Below, piece after piece: positions 1-9,642 of a stretch of DNA of 64,000 nt. The stretch is from Coenobita brevimanus (lineage: Eukaryota; Arthropoda; Malacostraca; Decapoda; Coenobitidae), in NCBI GenBank assembly GCA_032717465.1, contig CM064712.1:23452410-23516409 (forward strand), in the 5' to 3' direction. The notes below the pieces were generated by a model. It was not told the origin of the DNA and searched no databases. It saw nothing but the letters and a program-made list of their open reading frames with translations. A program made the translations under genes and the position numbers. The first letter of the stretch is position 1, and each line of letters opens with the position of its first letter.

Positions 1-300
1 ACCCTACCCCAATCTACCCTACCCTACCCTACCCCAATCTGTCCTACCCAACCCTACCCCAATCTGTCCTACCCTACCCTAACCCAATCTACCCAACCCT
101 ACCCTAACCCAATCTACCAATCCTACCCTATCCTACCCTACTCTGCCCTACTCTTCCCTACCCAATCCTAACCTTCCCTATCCCTACCCTACCCTACCCT
201 TTCCTACCCTAATCTTCCCAACCCTTCCCTACCCGACTACCCACTCCTACCCTGCCCTACCCTACCTCAATCTACCCTACCCTACCCTACCCTACCCTTA
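1..300. repeat. degenerate CCCTA pentamer tract
   Basis: The first 300 bases are a degenerate five-base repeat, mostly CCCTA with CCTAA, CCCAA and TCCTA variants. The complementary strand is TAGGG-like, related to but not the same as the arthropod telomere unit TTAGG. It ends abruptly at about 300, where unique sequence begins. The heavy degeneration argues for an interstitial or old tract, not a living telomere end. Confidence 0.8.
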
Positions 301-988
301 GTTAAGAGAGCTGTATGATCATGAGAGTTAATAGAGACAGCATTAACACTCTCAGAGTAGTATGACTCACTCTCAACTGACTGCTATCGCCAAGCAGTAC
401 CTGGAATAGAATGCCAGAGTTGCCCCTACCATGAAAGGGCCCTGGTACCATCTAGTGATTGTAAAAGTAGCTGGACAAGTCTCTCGTCTTGGTAGGCGTC
501 GCTACTTGGCTACTTTTGCTAGTGGCCGTATGACAGTGGAAGGACGAGGGTGTGTGTGTATTGCTGTAGCATCATTCCTCTGAGGTAAGTGTTGGATATT
601 TGCTGTTTTTAGCCATTAAGGTGACTACATTAGGACACAAGGATATCGCACTGACAGCCAGGAAGTATCATGGCCCAAGGAAATAATACCTGTAAGGCTA
701 CTAGACGTAATTCTGATGAGACAAGGGGGCTGTTAGTGTGAGGGAGATGAGGAGGCCTTGTACCGCCTCAATCTTGGTGTCTCAGCACCAGTAAAATAGC
801 AGTGTGAGTGTCGTCCTGTAGATTCTCATGCCGATCAGACTGGTGGACTAGGTTTGCATGCACCCTTGTCCCTGTCCACCCAACAGTACAGTTTGAGACC
901 TGAATGTAAACTGATAAGTGCGATTCAGATTTCAGAGGGACAGTGTGATGGGAAAAAAAAATATTGTATGTAAGTTATTTTGTCCTGA

Positions 989-989
<1 letters not shown>
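301..989. other. unique sequence, no gene seen
   Basis: About 690 bases of mixed composition between the pentamer tract and the first (AC)n run. There is no long open frame on either strand and no recognisable RNA or transposon end. Confidence 0.5.

Positions 990-1024
<35 letters not shown>
990..1024. repeat. (AC)n microsatellite
   Basis: Perfect AC dinucleotide run. It directly borders the 3' end of the minus-strand retroelement fragment that starts at 1025. Confidence 0.95.
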
Positions 1025-1028
<4 letters not shown>

Positions 1029-1851
1029 GTAAGTAAGTAAGTATTTATTGACCACAATATCCAGTTACACATACAGGATTCCAAGCAACAATAAACCTTA
1101 ACATGATAAACAGTACATCAGATATTAGCAAACAATTATGGTCCACAAAACAAGCAAAGTATTAAAGGGTTGATCAGTGCATCTATATAGCCTTAATGAA
1201 AGATGGAAATCATTACACTTCTGATTAGTAACGCAACTACAATTTGACCAATCACCTTTTTTATGAAAAAAAAAAAAAATCTCAATGATATATCATGGTT
1301 AGAATAAGAGCATATGAATTAACTACACTTTAAATAACATAGGTTATGGTAAACATTATAGTACACAGTAGCCAAAACAGGAAAGGACCTTATACACTAT
1401 CTCCTCAATAGGAAACTGAGCATCGTCACCAATGATTTGACTCCAGGATGTAAAGTTATATCTTGTACGTATGTGCTGAGTCAGTGGACACACCTCCAGT
1501 ACATGCAACTCTGTTTGCACAGCACCACATGGACAGAACCGCTCTGCTACCGGGAGACGTCCCCGTCCACGCCGATTCCAATGGCCCGTCTCAATAGCCA
1601 GATTGTGACTGATTACCCGCAGCCGACTAAATGCCATTCTGTGTACCTCACTAGTTTTACCACGACATTTATGAATCTCGTGAACTGTTAAGGTAGGGTT
1701 CAACACATTATAAATTAGCCTTCTAGAAGATGTAGAGTTAGAGATTGATTGCTTTAAAGATTCAATGCCGACTTTAACATCATCAACAGAATTATTAATT
1801 AAACTCTTAATGTGTTTACTTGTTGGTGTGTTAGCCGCCATGGTCAGCCTG
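1025..1851 (-). mobile_element. 5'-truncated non-LTR retrotransposon fragment inside an (AC)n run
   Basis: A minus-strand 3' fragment of a LINE. It ends at low coordinates in four to five TTAC repeats that pass straight into (TG)n on the element strand, and it is cut at its 5' side at about 1851 where another (AC)n run begins. The coding part carries the cysteine-histidine motif typical of LINE C-termini. (AC)n lies on both sides, so the insertion appears to be within a microsatellite. R1-clade elements such as Mino and Waldo are known to target simple repeats; assignment to that clade is inference. A second fragment with the same protein motif and the same setting lies at 29212-29656. Confidence 0.75.
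1356..1841 (-). pseudogene. C-terminal LINE ORF2 fragment with CCHC-type motif
   Basis: About 161 codons remain open on the minus strand from an ATG at 1841 to the stop at 1356. That ATG is probably just an internal methionine of the ancestral ORF2. Recognisable stretches are NLAIETGHWNRRGRGRLP and then a Cys-X-Cys, His, Cys pattern (FCPCG, ELHVLEVCP), typical of the region after the reverse transcriptase in non-LTR elements. The reading frame continues upstream into the (AC)n run at 1852-1896 as a meaningless Cys-Val repeat, which is not part of the gene. No RT or endonuclease domain is present, so the fragment cannot be active. Confidence 0.7.

Positions 1852-1896
<45 letters not shown>
1852..1896. 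repeat. (AC)n microsatellite
   Basis: AC run that borders the 5'-truncated side of the LINE fragment at 1025-1851. With the run at 990-1024 it sandwiches that insertion. Confidence 0.9.
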
Positions 1897-1898
<2 letters not shown>

Positions 1899-2278
1899 AA
1901 CACGTTCGAAAACACAGACATAAAGACAAAGACAACCTAACATAGAACCACACCAGCATCCTACCACACCTCCAGACACAGCCACAGCTCTGCATAGCCT
2001 CGCCTCCAAGGACACACGCCATCCCTCCACACAAACACCCACTCCTCTACATATGTAACCTCAACACGCAGCTGTACCTCCACCTACATAACCCCAACCT
2101 CACATTAATAAAAGTTGTTCCACCTCAACACACGTAGCCCCACATTCAATCATTCATACACGATAACATCTTCACAAACGTCGATTCATCAACACATACA
2201 TATCCATAACCCGACACACAAAGTTCTATTTCTATATACATAGCCATATCTTTAAATACATCTAGTTATCCCTGAATG

Positions 2279-2319
<41 letters not shown>

Positions 2320-2394
2320 GTGTACACAGAATAGGCGAAACTTGGAGTGTGACATCCGTAGACTCTCGGACAGCAAAATTTCTTAACGAATTTA
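1897..2394. other. AC-rich sequence with a further (AC)n run
   Basis: CA- and ACC-rich sequence without a gene, containing a perfect (AC)n run at about 2282-2317. Confidence 0.6.
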
Positions 2395-2870
2395 TGGCCG
2401 ATCGAAAGTTAGGTTAGGTCACTTTGGGCAGGGTTTGGTCTGATTAGGTAATTTTTGGTTGGGTTGGCTTCAGTTCGACTAGATATAGACGGATTAGGTT
2501 AGATTGCTTTAGAATACGTCGGTTTTGATAGGTTTTGGGTTGGGTTTTATTTGGTTGGGTTAGGCTGGGTTAGGTTCGGTTGGATTAGGTCATTTCAGGC
2601 TTGACTGGGTTGGGTTAGGTCGGGTATGGTATGGTTAAGTGAGACTGGGTAGGATTAGGTAGGGTTAGATGCGGCTAGGCTGCATCAGAATTGGTTAGGT
2701 TAGGTATTGGGAGGTTATGTGAGATTGTGAGGTTAAATACAATTAGACTGGGTTAGGTGAGGTTGAGTTAGATTATGTTGGGTTAATTTAGGTTGGATTA
2801 GGTCATTCGAGGTTAGGCAGGGTTCAGTTTGAGCAAATATGGATAGGTTAGTTGAGACTGGGCTAAAATA
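2395..2870 (+). repeat. degenerate TTAGG (GGTTAGG) tract
   Basis: Nearly 480 bases dominated by GGTTAGG, GGTTGGG, GATTAGG and TTAGGT words on the plus strand. This is what an arthropod telomere-type TTAGG array looks like after long decay. The G-rich strand runs rightward, opposite in orientation to the C-rich tract at 1-300. The open frame on the minus strand here is a by-product of the repeat. Confidence 0.7.
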
Positions 2871-2941
2871 AATTGGTTTATGCATTACGGTCTTTTGTTG
2901 GTCGGTCCTTCCAAAGTCAAACATCACAGGAGGTGGGCGTG

Positions 2942-2943
<2 letters not shown>

Positions 2944-2991
<48 letters not shown>

Positions 2992-3000
2992 TGTGTGTGT
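2944..3000. repeat. (TG)n microsatellite
   Basis: TG run with one interruption (TGGTG) near 2983. It generates short Cys-Val frames that are not genes. Confidence 0.95.
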
Positions 3001-3464
3001 GCTCGCTTCGTGTTTCGTCTATTTTATATATTTTGTGTGTGCCTTGTGTGACTGAAACTTTGTGTTTGTATGTTTCACTTCTCGTGTGACTGAGGGTGGA
3101 CTGCTTAAGAATAGCGCCCTTTATAGTTACGATTGCCTCTTCCTCAGTATAGCATGTTTTTTGTTATTTAGCTCTCTCTGGACGATTGTATAAGAGCTTC
3201 GTGGAAAATACTAGAACTAGAAAGATGGCAGTAGATACAGCCTTGTGTACCAGATATCTTGCCCAAGTTTCATTTGCAGATACGTTGCCCAACTTGAATA
3301 AAGTCGTCGGAAGTAAGAATAAGCTTGATGGGACGTTGCTGTACTGAAAGTCGTTGAATATGCCTTGTTTTATGTCTTTTCGTATGTGGCTGCCAGATAA
3401 CAGACTCAAGTTCAGTGTTTTATGGCAAGCGTTAATAGATATCTCAGTGCTTTGCTTAATATGG
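3001..3464. other. unique sequence, no gene seen
   Basis: T-rich single-copy-looking sequence. Open frames are 80 codons or less and show no family resemblance. Confidence 0.45.
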
Positions 3465-3825
3465 AGGTTAATATGTCACTGGAATGTTTCTAAAGCTTTC
3501 CACCTCTCAAGTAAGGATGTTTACTGTCTATTACACTCGTCCTATTGGTAACATCACTGGTATGTGTTTACAGCTCCCCACCTCTCAGGCATGGGTGTTT
3601 ATTCGTGTCTATTACATGGGTGTCTATTAAACACGTCCTATTGGTAATCTGTCAATGGTATGTTTTTCAAGCCTCCTACCTCCCTCTCGTGCAAGGGTGT
3701 TTAGTATCTATTACACTCCTCCTATTGGTAATGTGTCAATAGCACGTTTGTAGCTTCCGACCTCCCTCGTGCAAGGCTTTTTACTGCTTATTACACACAC
3801 CATATTGGGAGTTGTACACGTCCTG
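3465..3825. repeat. diverged minisatellite, unit about 85-110 bp, four units
   Basis: The phrase 'CTATTACACTCGTCCTATTG' and relatives recur at about 3528, 3615-3645, 3708 and 3788, each followed by a TCAATGGTATGT-like and then a CCACCTC or CGTGCAAGG segment. Units vary in length through small internal duplications. Confidence 0.65.
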
Positions 3826-4305
3826 TCTGATTATCCAATGACAACCCTCTCAAATCATTCATGTCTTCTCATAGCCTTCGTCAGCCTCTGAACCACGTAG
3901 TCAAGTCTGCGTATACTTTAGCACTCCTCACAGTCCTCATCAGCCCCCGAACCACCTATCAAGCCTTATTTTTCTCTTGCCCTATGCTCTTCTTGTCGTT
4001 CTTCCTTTTTCTCACTCTTTTTCTGGCCTCATTCAGCCTTTCTGCTTTTTTCCTTTTATTCTCAGCTCTCTTCTTATTCTCTGTTCTCTTTGCTTTTACT
4101 CTCTGCTCTTTATCTCTTATCCCCCCTCTTTTTCTCTCGTTTTCCTGCCACGGTCCGCCAGTTACAATATTTCACAGTTTATTATGCAGATACGAGGCTG
4201 TAACGACCAGGTAAGATGATATATTGTAGCCGTGACGAATTAGTCAGACATATATGGTAAAAGGTCAGACATAGACTTACATATGCACCTGTAAAATGAA
4301 CTGGA

Positions 4306-4311
<6 letters not shown>
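3826..4311. other. pyrimidine-rich stretch, no gene
   Basis: A short imperfect duplication (TCAGCCTCTGAACCAC and TCAGCCCCCGAACCAC) near 3880-3955 is followed by a strongly C/T-rich stretch at about 3965-4150. The 117-codon frame there is Leu/Phe/Ser-rich low complexity and is not a convincing gene. Confidence 0.5.

Positions 4312-4382
<71 letters not shown>
4312..4382. repeat. (AG)n microsatellite
   Basis: About 70 bases of perfect AG repeat. Confidence 0.95.
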
Positions 4383-4386
<4 letters not shown>

Positions 4387-4705
4387 TCTTACCTTTGTGC
4401 TACATTAGTATATTCTAAGTACATTGTATGCATGTATTGTTATAGCAGATATATTTGTATCTGACGGAACTGGTCCACTTCCACACTTCGAATACTATAT
4501 CGTGATTGCATGATAGTCGGTGAGCCTTTGACACGAGGTGGGAAAGAGACTCCTTGGTTACTATCCACATCGCTCCTCTAATCTGACTACACCTGGTCAT
4601 CAACCGAGCTGAAGGGGGTTAGAGACTTTTGCTAGGTTGAGTAAATAGTAATCCTCTAAGTTATAGTTGCAATTTAATATTGTACTCCATGGCACATCCA
4701 TTACC

Positions 4706-4708
<3 letters not shown>

Positions 4709-4744
<36 letters not shown>

Positions 4745-4862
4745 AGTTTATGGTGCTTGTGTGGTATGGGTGACTGTGTGTATAACACTGTGTATGTATG
4801 TATGTGTGTACCTGCATTTGTGTGTGTTTGCGTATGTACATGCGTGTGTGTATGTGTGTGCT
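4709..4862. repeat. (TG)n microsatellite and TG-rich flank
   Basis: Perfect TG run at about 4709-4743, followed by TG-rich sequence with TATG and TTTG interruptions to about 4862. Confidence 0.85.
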
Positions 4863-4977
4863 TTTTCCCTGCATTTAGTGTCTGGCCTTATGTATGTAAA
4901 CTGAAATGAGGCCCAATGACATGCCAGTACCCTGTTGTTTGCTGTGTAAATTCCACATCCCTACTACTTGTGTTCGG

Positions 4978-5338
4978 CATGCTGTATGAGTGTGTATGAA
5001 GGTGTATGAGAGTGCTGGAGTGTGTTTGAGGGTGAATATGTGTGTATGAAGGTGTATATGAGAGTGTATGTGTGTGTGTGAGTGTGTATAAGTGTGTATG
5101 AGAATATTAGGGTGCTGGAGTTTGTGTAAGGATTTCTATGTGAATGCTGGAGTGTGTTTGAGGGTGTATATGTGTATATATTAGGGTGCTGGAGTGCTTG
5201 TGAGGGCGTATGAATGTATGTGAGTGTATCTGAGTGTAAATTTATTGTCTGTATATGAGAGTTTGGGTGTATATGAGGGTGCATTTTAGTGTATGAATAT
5301 ATATGAGATTATATCATGTGAGTGTATGAGTGTATATG
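4978..5338. repeat. degenerate GTGTATGAG minisatellite
   Basis: GAGTGTATGAG and GGTGTATATGAG words repeat with phrases such as GTGCTGGAGTGTGTTTGAGG recurring at about 5011, 5140 and 5186, giving a higher-order spacing of roughly 50-130 bases. The minus-strand 106-codon frame (His/Thr/Tyr-rich) is a by-product. Confidence 0.7.
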
Positions 5339-5391
5339 ACGCCACTTCGGAGCCACAAAGGAGAATATACCAACAGTGAGTGTGTTATATC

Positions 5392-5553
5392 CTTTTCACT
5401 CGAACTTGGCCTAAAATTGATATCTTTTCCATCTAGTCATATAGACGTGCTGTGGAAAGTATGCAGAGCCGCAGCAATATCTTTTTTCTGCTACGGAGCT
5501 GTATGAAATAAACTACACTAGGACTAGACTCTAGGCCAAGTTAAGGTGAAAAG
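5392..5553. mobile_element. small inverted-repeat (MITE-like) element, copy 1
   Basis: A 162-bp segment with facing ends. The left end has CTTTTCAC then AACTTGGCCTA; the right end is the reverse complement (TAGGCCAAGTT then GTGAAAAG), differing only in three spacer bases. Related interiors occur at 6770-6885 and 38785-38995, sharing a GTGCTGTGGAAAG core. I see no clear target-site duplication and cannot place it in a superfamily. Confidence 0.6.
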
Positions 5554-5689
5554 ACTATGGTGTACCCTCGGTTAAGATAGGCTACACTGGACCCCTTCAG
5601 TGTCAGTGCATGCAGTCATGTCCTTCGCCTCTCACTGGTCCCCCACATGTGAGATTTGGGATTCTTTAATATGTGGACAGTGTGTAACA

Positions 5690-5830
5690 TTGTCCCCCCT
5701 CAGAGTAAGACTTGGCACCACCTTACCCTTTCCCCCAATTAAGACTTGACCCACCTTGGCGCCCCCCCCCCTCAAAAAAAAAGTAGGGCTTGGTTCCGCC
5801 TTGACCCCCCCACTTTCTCCTCATTCATCG
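5690..5830. repeat. short tandem repeat of a TAAGACTTGG...CCACCTTG unit
   Basis: Three diverged units of about 50 bases: TAAGACTTGGCACCACCTTA, then TTAAGACTTGACCCACCTTG, then AGGGCTTGGTTCCGCCTTG. They are separated by C-runs and one A-run. Confidence 0.55.
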
Positions 5831-5946
5831 AGACCTAGCTACACTACGAGAGACAAACAAAGCATATGAGATGACAAGGCCTCTCTCGTCATCATCATCT
5901 CGGGTAGAGGTTGGTACTAAGCAAGGTGTCCTAATAAGGTAGTCAG

Positions 5947-5950
<4 letters not shown>

Positions 5951-5978
<28 letters not shown>
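5951..5978. repeat. (TC)n microsatellite
   Basis: Perfect TC run. Confidence 0.9.
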
Positions 5979-5981
<3 letters not shown>

Positions 5982-6764
5982 CTGTTTAAAACTGCCAGAT
6001 CATTACAAAAACTCTAAAGGTAAAGATATTAATGTGATATAAAGTGCAGATAGCTCACAAAACCTCCCCACCAGCTTAAAACTCTTGTCGCATTCGGCTA
6101 AGCTCTAATCGTTGAAGAGAGAGAAGAATGAGCTGCAGTAAGCTTGAGAATGTCACTCCACGGTACTCTAGAAGGATTGTTGTCTGCCTGAGATAATCTT
6201 GACGCTAGTATGGGTTGGAACAGAGAGAGTCTTTTGTTATTTCGTGCACAGTTTTGCAGCTTGGCACACACAAGGTACATACGAACATAGGGTGCTTTTG
6301 TTAGTTCTGTCTTTGGTATTGTTATTGTTGTTGTGATTGTCTTTGTTACTCTAAATGCAGATAGTGTAGTTGTTGTTGATGTTGCTATTGTTATTTGTGG
6401 TGGTGGTGGTGGTTATGGTGATGATTCTTGCTATTCTCTTTTTTTGTTGACATTGTTACTGAAATTTTTTGTGATCACTTTTGACGTCGCCACAGTGATA
6501 GCAGTATAATCGAAGAATTGCACATCCTAGGTATTTTTGATATTATTTCTTTCTCTTTATAACTGCAAGGAACTTAACATTATTTATACTATACGCTGAT
6601 CTACGTTTCTTGGCTGTTACCGACACATCAGAAAGTCAAACAGCACAGGGATAATGTCAACGGATAGCCACACAGCTTAGTATATTTCACTGACCTGGTC
6701 TGAAACTTCTCTCTATCGTGATTGCTGTGTTGTAAGTGGAGATTAAGAGTACAGAGGAATGCTA
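5979..6764. other. unique sequence, no gene seen
   Basis: AT-rich sequence with a GTT/GGT trinucleotide-rich patch at about 6310-6420. No open frame of note. Confidence 0.45.
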
Positions 6765-6769
6765 GTCAC

Positions 6770-6885
6770 GAAGAGGTGCTGTGGAAAGGATGTAGAGCCA
6801 TAGCAGTTTTTCCGTTACTGAGCTGCCTGAACGAAGCTGTAAAGGGAAGAAAATCTGGGCCAGCTTAAGGTGAAAGAACTATAGC
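6770..6885. mobile_element. small inverted-repeat (MITE-like) element, copy 2 (right part)
   Basis: Shares the interior of the element at 5392-5553 (GTGCTGTGGAAAGGATGTAG, AGAGCCATAGCA, then ACTGAGCTGCC) and a right end resembling GGCCAGCTTAAGGTGAAAG. The left end is diverged or lost. Confidence 0.5.
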
Positions 6886-7269
6886 ATGAGCTTTGAATAT
6901 TCACCCTTTCAGCTCCAGAACTTACCTTCCTTCCCTGCAAATATTTAACTGTCGCAGGTAAGCTTTCTTTTTGTAGGACGAGTAAGAGTCATTGGAAGCA
7001 TCTTTCTATTCCTGTTCTTATCCATACTGCAAAAAGTAACCCAACTTACAACACAGAGCTGATGGTAAGAGTCTGTGAATCTACCAGAAGACGATTTGTG
7101 CTTTCTACCTACCTTGGGAGAAAAACTTTCAGATAAAAACATAAAGCTTGCCATACGACACTGACAGACAATGGGACAGATATACCAAGGGGGAAGAGTG
7201 TAATTATAACCACAAGCATTTACCCTCTATTTAAATGAGCTTCTCTTGCAGTAAAATTCATCTTGGGTG

Positions 7270-7329
<60 letters not shown>

Positions 7330-8336
7330 GCACGTAGCCAGTCTACCATTCACACACAGCCACATGTCCACCCCCCCCGCCACCCCCCCACACACACAGC
7401 CACGTCGCCGCGAAGTTCCCAAAGTCAAATGCAGTGGAATATGACACAGAGGACCCTGGTTGTGTTATGATTTTTAAGCAAATGAATCCTAATCATATTT
7501 TTCTTTCTAAATCTTAATATCTCAAGACTGCTTTTTTAAACCTACGCAAGATCTGTGGCAGTGAAGGTTAACTAAGATATTTTTCCTTTCCCAAGGGTGA
7601 CGAGCGGTCAGTAACAGGAGCAGCCAACAGAGAGCTATGTGGCATCCCTTTACTGCAGTGTGTCACCATATCCTGCCCCACACCACCACACATCCCCGCC
7701 AGTCCCTCTCTACTCACCAGTCTTCTAAACGACCTAACATTATCTTTCCAAAGCCACGAAGTGTAGATGTTGATACAAATAAACGTGAAATACAATTACG
7801 TCTGAGTTTCTCTCCTAACCCGAGCATGTCATCAAATAAATAACTGGTATCTTGTGTAATTACCCTCTTTTGATATTAACAGGCTGAAATATTAGCCGTA
7901 AATAACAAGTCTAATTAGATAAGCATCCTGTGAAAATGCTCTGAGTACATTTTGGGTTAACTAAGGACACCAGAATTTAAGGACAAACCAAAGAAACGCC
8001 AGCGAACTCAGGCATGACCAAAAGCACCCCACATGGCCTCCCTAGCATTGGAGTACTGGATATGTTGGTACTCCACTATCTGTGTTAGTCATGGAGGCTC
8101 AGTAGTACCCTTAAGACAAACTACTATATGAAAATCTGGTTGGAAAACTTTGAAAGCTTTGAAGTGCATTGACACGGAGAGCTGAAATAAAGCTCAAAAT
8201 GCCGTCCATAGAATTAAAAGATTTTGATCAAGTGAGTCACTGCCCAGATGCAGTAATTCTACCGGACAGCGCTAGCCTGAGGGTTTCACTGTATTCGTCA
8301 ATTAAATCTGGAATGCTGATCCCTCACACTAATGAT
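6886..8336. other. unique sequence with one (AC)n run; no gene seen
   Basis: Contains a perfect (AC)n run at about 7271-7326 that grades into CACC-rich DNA. Open frames on either strand are under 80 codons and unrecognised. Confidence 0.5.
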
Positions 8337-8408
8337 ACTACTACAACTACTACTACTACTACTACTACTACTAATGATGATGATGATGATGATGAAAATA
8401 ATAATAAC
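8337..8408. repeat. compound trinucleotide repeat (ACT)n(GAT)n(AAT)n
   Basis: ACT repeats run into GAT repeats and then AAT. The frame across it is a Thr/Asp/Asn homopolymer string, not a gene. Confidence 0.9.
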
Positions 8409-8900
8409 AGTAAATTCCCAGCCCAAAAGCAGTCAAGATACAGAGGGATCCCAGCACCTACATCACTCCAAAATCTCCATACCTAAAGGCTCGTGGCCAA
8501 TGAAGTGCAATGTTTTCGCACAATAGGACAAAATCAGTTCACGTTTAAGAACACTGTATGTAGAATGAATAAAATGTTAGTTTATTGAATACAGGAGTCT
8601 GCCACAACTCTCCATTCGGGGAAAAAAATGGTTAAAGGAAAAAACCCAGGCAGAGGCGAACGGGAGAAGGCTTTGGTATCAGGCTGTTGGGGGTACTATC
8701 GATGTTTTCACTGCCTTTTTCTCTCCTATACTAAACGAAACTAAAGCTTAATTAATCCCCAAATACGTATATCATTGTTAACTGACGTGTTCTGGTACGA
8801 GAATTGTTGAAAAAATGTGTAATGAGAAAAGCAACGAGGAAAAAAAAAATCGTTTTTTTCTGCCAGAAGGGGGTGATATTACAACCATCCGAGAAAGCGC
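8409..8900. other. unique sequence up to the assembly gap
   Basis: No gene seen. The sequence immediately left of the gap does not match the retrotransposon array, so the left end of the array must lie within the gap. Confidence 0.5.
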
Positions 8901-9000
8901 NNNNNNNNNNNNNNNNNNNNNNNNNNNNNNNNNNNNNNNNNNNNNNNNNNNNNNNNNNNNNNNNNNNNNNNNNNNNNNNNNNNNNNNNNNNNNNNNNNNN
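8901..9000. other. assembly gap of 100 N
   Basis: Exactly 100 N, a usual placeholder for a gap of unknown size. It falls where the 3' AT-rich tail, hairpin and poly(A) of array copy A should be. Confidence 0.98.
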
Positions 9001-9220
9001 ATGCAAACGTACATATATATATAATATTTTTTATCTTATTTATTTATTTTTTTGTATTTTTATTTTTTTAATTTTTTCTTGGTTTTATATGTTTTATACC
9101 TTATAATATAAAGACAAACTAATCTAAAGACCCTAAAACTAATCACCTAACAGACAAATCGCTAACCTATACTAAATCCTACAGAGACAAATAACTAGAC
9201 CTACACTAATGGTAAAAATA

Positions 9221-9402
9221 CCTCGACTAACAGAACACCATCGACTGCAGATATGTAATGCCTTTCTACATGACATACCTGTACTCATCACCTGGTGACT
9301 GTCAGTCGAGGCACAACCTAATATAGGGGACATCAATATATGAAAGGGAACCAGACGAGTCAGAAACATTTCCATATACGTCAGCTGTCGTCCCTAATTA
9401 GA
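9221..9402 (-). repeat. 3'-region direct repeat R1, copy A
   Basis: A ~182-bp unit beginning CCTCGACTAACAGAACACCA on the plus strand and ending CCCTAATTAGAA. It is a diverged direct repeat of 9459-9641: shared words include CACCATCGACT, CATCAGCTGGTGACTGT or its CACC variant, and TAGGGGACATC. The same pair is present in every copy of the element (14787-14968 with 15025-15207, and 21798-21980 with 22036-22218). Confidence 0.8.
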
Positions 9403-9458
9403 ACAACTTAAGCAAGATAATATAATGTATTTACATAATTTGTACAAAAAGTGAAGAA

Positions 9459-9641
9459 CCTCGCCCAGCAGACCACCATCGACTACAAGTGCCCAATACC
9501 TTCCTATATTGCACACTTGCACTCATCAGCTGGTGACTGTTAGGCGAGGAACTTGGCTTAATGTAGGGGACATCTATATTAGAAATAGATCGGTGGGAGG
9601 AGGAACTATTTAAAATATGTCAACTGTCAACCCTAATTAAT
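9459..9641 (-). repeat. 3'-region direct repeat R2, copy A
   Basis: Second ~182-bp unit of the 3' non-coding region (plus-strand start CCTCGCCCAGCAGACCACCA, end CCCTAATTAA). An extra R2 lies at about 15781-15949 inside copy B. Confidence 0.8.
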
Positions 9642-9642
9642 A

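Noticed and set aside
1..300. Chromosome-end telomere
   Set aside because: The unit is CCCTA and not TTAGG, and is heavily degenerate; living telomeres are near-perfect repeats.
1356..2042. 228-codon minus-strand protein as a single gene
   Set aside because: The N-terminal half crosses the (AC)n run and is a Cys-Val string. Only the part below 1842 is real retroelement coding sequence.
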